A stretch of DNA of 6,092 nt from Candidatus Zixiibacteriota bacterium. Lineage in GTDB: Bacteria > Zixibacteria > MSB-5A5 > CAIYYT01. Location: contig JAPLUP010000489.1 of the NCBI GenBank assembly GCA_026397575.1, positions 1 to 6,092 of the forward strand, read 5' to 3'. Below, piece after piece: positions 5,085 through 6,092 of this stretch. The translations under genes were made by a program, and so were the position numbers. The stretch's first letter is position 1. The number at the start of each line of letters is the position of its first letter. Under the pieces are notes generated by a model. The model was not told the DNA's origin and made no database searches. It saw only the letters and a program-made list of their open reading frames with translations.

Positions 5085-6092
5085 ATGAGTAAATCCTACA
5101 AGATGTATCTTGGGGGAGAGTGGGTTTCCTCCAAAACTACCATTAGCGTTACCTGCCCCTATGACGGCCTGCTCGTGGGCAAAGTTGCTGCTGCAACTCG
5201 AGCCAACTACACGAAGGCGATTGCGATTGCCGATCAGGCATTTGCAGTAACGCGAAGACTGCCGTCATACAAGCGCGAGAAGATTCTGCATCAGATCGCC
5301 GACGGTATCGAAAAGAACGCCGAGAAATTTGCCCGCACTGTATCGCTGGAAATGGGCAAAGTGATTCGCGACGCACGCTCCGAAGTGGGTCGCGCCGTGA
5401 GTACTTTCCGGGTCTCGGCGGAAGAGTCCAAGCGCATCGGCGGCGACGTCATCGATCTCGACTGGCTGCCCGGCCATGAGCAGCGCACCGGCATCGTGCG
5501 CAGATTCCCGATTGGTGTCATCGCCGGTATCACCCCTTTCAATTTCCCGATCAATCTGGTCGCGCACAAAGTCGGACCGGCGATTGCCTCAGGGAACACG
5601 ATCGTACTTAAGCCCGCATCGAAGACGCCGATCGTCGCATTGCTTTTGGCAGAAGTTATCGACCGGAGTGATTTGCCTAAAGGCGCCGTCAGCGTGTTAC
5701 CGGGGACATCCTCGGAAGCCGCACCTTTGCTGGAAGATGAACGGGTCAAACTCTTGACGTTCACCGGATCGTCGGATGTCGGTTGGCACATCAAACAGCA
5801 CTGCGGTAAGAAGAAAGTCGTACTTGAGCTCGGAGGTAATGCCGGTGTGATCGTTGCCGACGACGCCAATCTTGACTGGGGGATTGCACGGCTACTATTC
5901 GGTGGATTCACCAGCAACGGCCAGTCGTGTATTTCGGTGCAACGCATTTTTATACACGACAAGGTGTACGATGCCTTCATTGGGAAATTCGCATCACTGG
6001 TAAAGAAGATGAAAGTCGGTTCGCCGATGGCGGAAGATTCCGATATTAGCGCTATGGTTGACACCGACTCGACGCAGAAGGTCAAGACCTGG
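5085..6092 (+). CDS. NAD(P)-dependent aldehyde dehydrogenase, 3' end beyond the window
   Basis: The frame is open from the ATG at 5085 to the last base: 336 residues without a stop, about 70% of a usual 470-480-residue enzyme. It oxidises an aldehyde to the acid with NAD(P)+ in the cytosol. Visible landmarks: M-Y-L-G-G-E-W-V (7-14), the Rossmann entry P-I-G-V-I-A-G-I-T-P-F-N-F-P (142-155) with N153 for the oxyanion hole, L-K-P-A-S (175-179) with K176 for the cofactor ribose/phosphate, F-T-G-S (226-229), L-E-L-G-G-N-A-G (247-254) with general base E248, and G-Q-S-C-I-S-V-Q-R (279-287) with nucleophile C282. The C-I-S-V-Q-R variant is typical of lactaldehyde/GapN-like and ALDH21-type subfamilies, so the substrate is uncertain. 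A purine-rich GGTGGGGA (5073-5080) four bases upstream may be the ribosome site. Arg codons are mostly CGN (AGA 2 of 17). It follows the rubrerythrin-like gene by 29 bases, probably one operon. Confidence 0.93.
   Translation, partial: MSKSYKMYLGGEWVSSKTTISVTCPYDGLLVGKVAAATRANYTKAIAIADQAFAVTRRLPSYKREKILHQIADGIEKNAEKFARTVSLEMGKVIRDARSEVGRAVSTFRVSAEESKRIGGDVIDLDWLPGHEQRTGIVRRFPIGVIAGITPFNFPINLVAHKVGPAIASGNTIVLKPASKTPIVALLLAEVIDRSDLPKGAVSVLPGTSSEAAPLLEDERVKLLTFTGSSDVGWHIKQHCGKKKVVLELGGNAGVIVADDANLDWGIARLLFGGFTSNGQSCISVQRIFIHDKVYDAFIGKFASLVKKMKVGSPMAEDSDISAMVDTDSTQKVKTW

Noticed and set aside
5291..6085. 264-residue open frame on the - strand
   Set aside because: It is antisense to the aldehyde dehydrogenase, whose motifs (PFNFP, LELGGN, GQSC) are on the + strand. 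The composition is Ser/Thr/Ala/Pro-rich, as expected of a shadow frame.

Overview
The window reads as a bacterial chromosome segment of moderate GC with Shine-Dalgarno-led genes, all on the + strand. Protein types fit an uncultured Gram-negative of the FCB/Zixibacteria kind: a parvulin-type isomerase, a dolichol-kinase-like membrane kinase, and an S41B peptidase with a C-terminal beta domain. This placement is a low-confidence impression from protein style and not a phylogenetic result.

Layout. (1) Positions 1-1323 hold the 3' part of a parvulin-type peptidylprolyl isomerase gene. It overlaps a small integral-membrane kinase gene of the SEC59/DGK1 type, and the pair ends at a hairpin near 1324-1348. 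(2) Positions 1433-2467 hold an intact low-specificity L-threonine aldolase (ltaE-like) with all key PLP residues. (3) Positions 2467-3447 hold an uncharacterised protein with a HEPN-type RN-x3-H motif and a C-terminal CxxC...CxxC zinc ribbon. It starts on the last base of the aldolase stop codon. Half of its arginine codons are AGA/AGG (12 of 24), against 4 of 23 in the aldolase and 2 of 17 in the aldehyde dehydrogenase. (4) Positions 3456-3546 hold a compact nested inverted-repeat element made of two GTCGG-headed hairpins (REP/BIME-like). (5) Right behind it, at about 3577-4368, lies the 3' part of an S41 peptidase gene. It has no N-terminal half and no usable start for most of its length, so it looks like a truncated pseudogene. 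(6) A long hairpin at 4374-4433 closes this unit. (7) A recognisable promoter and a good ribosome binding site lead into a rubrerythrin-like diiron protein (4564-5055). It is followed after 29 bases by an aldehyde dehydrogenase (5085 to the window end, 336 residues, no stop reached).

The two flanks look like ordinary housekeeping operons: protein folding with lipid phosphorylation, and oxidative defence with aldehyde oxidation. The middle, from about 2467 to 4433, looks like a remodelled accessory patch with a possible HEPN ribonuclease, a mobile-type palindromic repeat and a decapitated peptidase. The HEPN/zinc-ribbon gene is the best candidate for something undescribed. Nothing in the window proves a defence or toxin role, and no antitoxin partner is visible beside it.
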